Origin: JBHPHA01 sp042569905
GTDB taxonomy: Bacteria > Patescibacteriota > Minisyncoccia > Moranbacterales > UBA9337
Assembly (NCBI GenBank): GCA_042569905.1
Contig: JBHPHA010000013.1
Coordinates: forward strand, 1 to 32,262
Reading direction: 5' to 3'
Length of the DNA: 32,262 nt
Within the stretch, counting starts at the first letter, position 1. Each line of letters begins with the position of its first letter. The position numbers were made by a program, and so were the translations under genes. Shown one piece after another: positions 30,169-32,262 of this stretch. The notes below the pieces were generated by a model. That model searched no databases, had not been told where the DNA came from, and saw only the letters and a list, made by a program, of their open reading frames with translations.

Positions 30169-30726
30169 CTAAGCCCTTGAAACGTACTCTCCTTTTTCAG
30201 TGTTAACAACAACCACATCATCATTATTAATAAACAATGGTGCAGTTATTTTAAGTCCGGTTTCCAAGGTCACAACCTTGTCTCCACCAGAAGCAGTGTC
30301 CCCCTTTATTCCAGGAGGAGCATCTATAACCTTAAGATTCATCTTAATTGGCAATTCGACATTTATGGGATCATCATTGAAGTTCAATAAATTAACCTCT
30401 GTCCCTTCAATTAAGTATCCAATTATATCACTCAAAACCTCCTTATCAAGAGTAAACTGCTCATAAGATTCATTATCCATAAACGCATAATCATCGCCAT
30501 CAGAATATAAATATTGAGCCTTGGATTTTGATATGTCAGCCTCTTCCAATTTATCAGCACCTTGGAAAGTTTTATCCAGAACAGCTCCCGTAATTAAGTT
30601 CTTCAACTTAGTCCTAAGAACTGCACCAGCTCTTCCTGTCTTTGAGTGTTCATCATGCAAAACCTTGTATGGTTCACCATCAAAAACAATACACTTTCCT
30701 GATTTTACCTCATTAATTCCCAACAT
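30169..30726 (-). CDS. efp: Elongation factor P, arginine-32 type
   Basis: EF-P relieves ribosome stalling at polyproline. The start is the ATG at 30726 (MLGINEVKSGK), which gives 185 residues, the normal length; an in-frame ATG at 30765 would add 13 hydrophobic residues foreign to the family. The three domains are complete (KOW-like N-terminus, central OB, C-terminal OB with GIKGDTASGGDKVVTLETGLKI). The tip of the first domain reads HSKTGRAGAVLRTKLKNLITG, which puts arginine at position 32. This matches the EarP/rhamnosylated subfamily (SKSGR in Pseudomonas) rather than the lysine-modified EpmA type (KPGK). No earP or epmA is in the window. A TATATT at 30739-30734 would make the transcript nearly leaderless. 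There is no SD. The gene is followed by an intrinsic terminator. Confidence 0.95.
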   Translation of the reverse strand: MLGINEVKSGKCIVFDGEPYKVLHDEHSKTGRAGAVLRTKLKNLITGAVLDKTFQGADKLEEADISKSKAQYLYSDGDDYAFMDNESYEQFTLDKEVLSDIIGYLIEGTEVNLLNFNDDPINVELPIKMNLKVIDAPPGIKGDTASGGDKVVTLETGLKITAPLFINNDDVVVVNTEKGEYVSRA

Positions 30727-30786
30727 ACTAAATAATATATAATAGTAGGTAAAAAAACTTTTCACTCACTATTAGTCAATAATGAT

Positions 30787-30993
30787 TTATTTAATCACAA
30801 AAGGAACAAGTCCCATAATTCTAGACTTTTTAATTGCCCTAGTTAAAGCTCTTTGATGCTTTGCGCAAATTGAATGCCTTTTAGGTGGATAAATTTTCCC
30901 TTGAGAATTCATAAACCTTCTTAGAAAATAAGCATCCTTATAGTCAACTTTTTCTATTTTTTCTTCACAGAAATAACAATTTTTAACTGTCAT
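30787..30993 (-). CDS. rpsR: 30S ribosomal protein S18
   Basis: The 68-residue S18 binds next to S6 on the platform of the small subunit. It has the conserved FLRRFMNSQGKIYPPKRHSICAKHQRALTRAIKKSRIMGLVPF core. The N-terminal C6-x2-C9 together with C43-x2-H46 forms a four-ligand zinc site, so this is the zinc-binding (C+) form. It is third in the classical rpsF-ssb-rpsR order, 37 bases after ssb. It has no SD (TTTTAAAAATATG). Between it and efp (30727-30786) no terminator is visible, so read-through into efp is possible. Confidence 0.96.
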   Translation of the reverse strand: MTVKNCYFCEEKIEKVDYKDAYFLRRFMNSQGKIYPPKRHSICAKHQRALTRAIKKSRIMGLVPFVIK

Positions 30994-31030
30994 ATTTTTA
31001 AAATCTTTAAATCAATTTAATTAAAGTTCC

Positions 31031-31564
31031 TTAAAATGGAACATCTTCTATTCTTACCTCACCTGGCTCATCGTCCAGATTGATTGTTGGTATATTCTCA
31101 TCAGCTACTGGTTGAGGAGCTGGTACTGAAGTGTTTTGATTTGGAATTGGAGCTGAAGCTGGAGCTGGAGCACCTACTGGCTGATTGTTTTGAGCTGGTG
31201 CTTGAGAATTTCCTCCACCTGCATAACCACCACCCTGAGGCTTACTTCCAAATTGCATTGTTTCCGCCACTATTTCAGTAGTCTTTCTTTCAACATTATC
31301 TTTTCCGGTATAGGAACTTGTTTGCAATCTTCCTTCAAAATATGCCTCCTGACCTCTTACTAAATATTGCCCGGCCAACTCTGCAGTTTTTCCAAATAAC
31401 ACTATATTATGAAACTCGGTTTGCTCTTGTTTTTGTCCACCTTGATCCTTCCAAAAACGATTCGTTGCAACACCAACATTAGCCACTGTACTACCTGAAT
31501 TGGTTGTTCTTACTTCTGGGTCCCTAGTAAGACGACCCACTATAATCACCTTGTTTACATTCAT
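31031..31564 (-). CDS. ssb: Single-stranded DNA-binding protein
   Basis: The 177-residue SSB has an N-terminal OB fold (MNVNKVIIVGRLTRDPEVRTTNSGSTVANVGVATNRFWKD...EFHNIVLFGKTAELAGQYLVRGQEAYFEGRL) that forms the homotetramer on single-stranded DNA. A flexible linker rich in Gly, Pro, Ala, Gln and Asn follows (about 110-160), then the acidic tip EVRIEDVPF, the docking peptide for RecO, RecG, PriA and other partners. RecG and RecO, both SSB-interacting in other bacteria, are also in this window. It lies between rpsF and rpsR. No SD precedes the ATG. Confidence 0.96.
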   Translation of the reverse strand: MNVNKVIIVGRLTRDPEVRTTNSGSTVANVGVATNRFWKDQGGQKQEQTEFHNIVLFGKTAELAGQYLVRGQEAYFEGRLQTSSYTGKDNVERKTTEIVAETMQFGSKPQGGGYAGGGNSQAPAQNNQPVGAPAPASAPIPNQNTSVPAPQPVADENIPTINLDDEPGEVRIEDVPF

Positions 31565-31623
31565 AATGTTTTTACTAATTAACTACTACATTACTTAGTA
31601 ATTAATTAAGGTTATTTTTTATT

Positions 31624-32208
31624 TTAGATATTTAAAAGATCATCTAACTTTTTATCGAATTCTTCCTTGCTTTCAGGCTCTTTTTTAGAATCATTCTTCT
31701 TATCATCTTTGACCTCTTCTTTTTTTACTTCTTTCTTTACTTCTTCCTTTTTTACTTCCTCTTTTTTAACCTCCTCTTTCTTCACTTCCTTAACCTCCTC
31801 TTTCTTCACTTCTCTAGCTTCTTTCCTTAAAGTCCTCTTAACTGGTCTAGATCTCTTTTCTTCTACTTTTTTCTCAACAACCTTACCGTTACTGTCTAAC
31901 TCGGACTCTCTTAATTCTGGAAGCTCATCAGTTTTCACCACAATAAATCTCAAAACATCATTATTCAGATTCAATTCTCCAGTAATTTCTGAAACAGCAT
32001 CGCTGTTTTTGTCTACATTAAATCGTCTTGCTACATATATTCCTCTGATTTCTTTCTTTATTTCATATGCCATCTTTCTCTTTTCCTTAAACTCTCCTTC
32101 AATAAAAGTTCCTCCAGCTTCTGTAACGATTTTCTCTACACCTTCCTTAATAGAATCTAATTCAACTTCCTTTGACTCTCCAATCAAATAGCAAATTTCA
32201 TATTCCAT
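31624..32208 (-). CDS. rpsF: 30S ribosomal protein S6 with long Lys/Glu tail
   Basis: Residues 1-95 are a normal S6 fold (YEICYLIGESKEV...KRKMAYEIKKEIRGIYVARRFNV...LNNDVLRFIVVKTDE), which pairs with S18 on the 30S platform. The protein then continues for about 100 residues of low-complexity charged sequence, including six or so repeats of the type VKKEE, ending EFDKKLDDLLNI. Typical S6 proteins have 95-135 residues, so 194 is long. E. coli S6 receives post-translational glutamates at its C-terminus; here an acidic/basic extension is encoded in the gene, which may or may not be analogous. It is first in rpsF-ssb-rpsR. The start context is GAAAAATATG without an SD. The promoter is probably outside the window or within 32209-32262. 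Confidence 0.93.
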   Translation of the reverse strand: MEYEICYLIGESKEVELDSIKEGVEKIVTEAGGTFIEGEFKEKRKMAYEIKKEIRGIYVARRFNVDKNSDAVSEITGELNLNNDVLRFIVVKTDELPELRESELDSNGKVVEKKVEEKRSRPVKRTLRKEAREVKKEEVKEVKKEEVKKEEVKKEEVKKEVKKEEVKDDKKNDSKKEPESKEEFDKKLDDLLNI

Positions 32209-32262
32209 ATTTTTCTTTGGATTCAGCTCTTGTCAAAAGTATTTATTTGTGATAATATTCCT

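Noticed and set aside
31667..32191. Long + strand open frame rich in Ser, Phe, Leu and Thr
   Set aside because: It is the antisense of the Lys/Glu-rich S6 tail; the low-complexity repeat lacks stops in that frame by composition, and S6 on the other strand is certain.
32208..32236. TTGACA at 32236-32231 as -35 box for rpsF
   Set aside because: At normal spacing the -10 would overlap the rpsF ATG and transcription would start inside the gene.

Overview
The window is AT-rich bacterial chromosome with dense, almost one-directional gene order: recG is on the + strand and every other gene is on the - strand. Several traits suggest a Candidate Phyla Radiation (Patescibacteria, Parcubacteria-like) genome: Shine-Dalgarno sequences are nearly absent, IleRS is of the eukaryote-like type 2 class, and there are a giant fibre protein with a peptidase S74 chaperone, a DUF11-like anchored protein and a glycan ligase fused to TPRs. 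This placement is an inference from gene content, not a phylogeny. TGA acts as a normal stop (recO ends in TGA). I see no rRNA, tRNA, CRISPR array, insertion sequence or phage module.

Layout from right to left, which is the direction of most transcription. At 32.2-30.2 kb is translation and replication housekeeping: rpsF-ssb-rpsR, then efp with an arginine at the modification tip. At 30.0-29.3 kb is a stand-alone laccase-domain (YfiH/LACC1-type) gene. At 29.2-24.4 kb is an operon of RNase HI, a MacA-like adaptor, an ABC ATPase and two paralogous MacB/FtsX permeases. At 24.3-22.9 kb are a small membrane protein and a membrane-anchored DsbA-like protein with two CxxC motifs. At 22.7-20.5 kb is an unrecognised 715-residue multi-pass membrane protein with its own promoter, a palindromic operator candidate and a strong SD. 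At 20.4-14.0 kb is a 2112-residue secreted protein containing two sets of seven 49-residue repeats, each probably a seven-bladed beta-propeller, and an internal self-cleaving S74 domain. At 13.8-10.9 kb are an O-antigen-ligase/TPR protein and thioredoxin. At 10.65-9.96 kb is a secreted YwqK/MORN-like repeat protein. At 9.9-2.2 kb a T-box leader precedes ileS-recO-(152 aa)-(DUF11-like)-tgt, which runs convergent to recG.

Regulation is the most informative layer. Three solitary genes (starts at 10654, 22681 and 30033) have near-consensus sigma70 promoters with exact 17-bp spacers plus GGAGG-type SDs. The housekeeping genes have no SD and begin in an A-rich context ending in 'atATG'; for rnhA, and possibly recG and efp, the predicted transcription start lies on the start codon. 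Intrinsic terminators often run almost directly into the next -35 box. The ileS leader is a complete T-box with specifier AUC, acceptor-pairing UGGU and antiterminator/terminator, but a promoter and an upstream terminator leave only about 40 nt for the 5' side of Stem I. It therefore looks like a transcription-attenuating T-box with an ultra-short Stem I. Other points worth a second look are the altered substrate loop in an otherwise intact Tgt and the lysine/glutamate tail on ribosomal protein S6.
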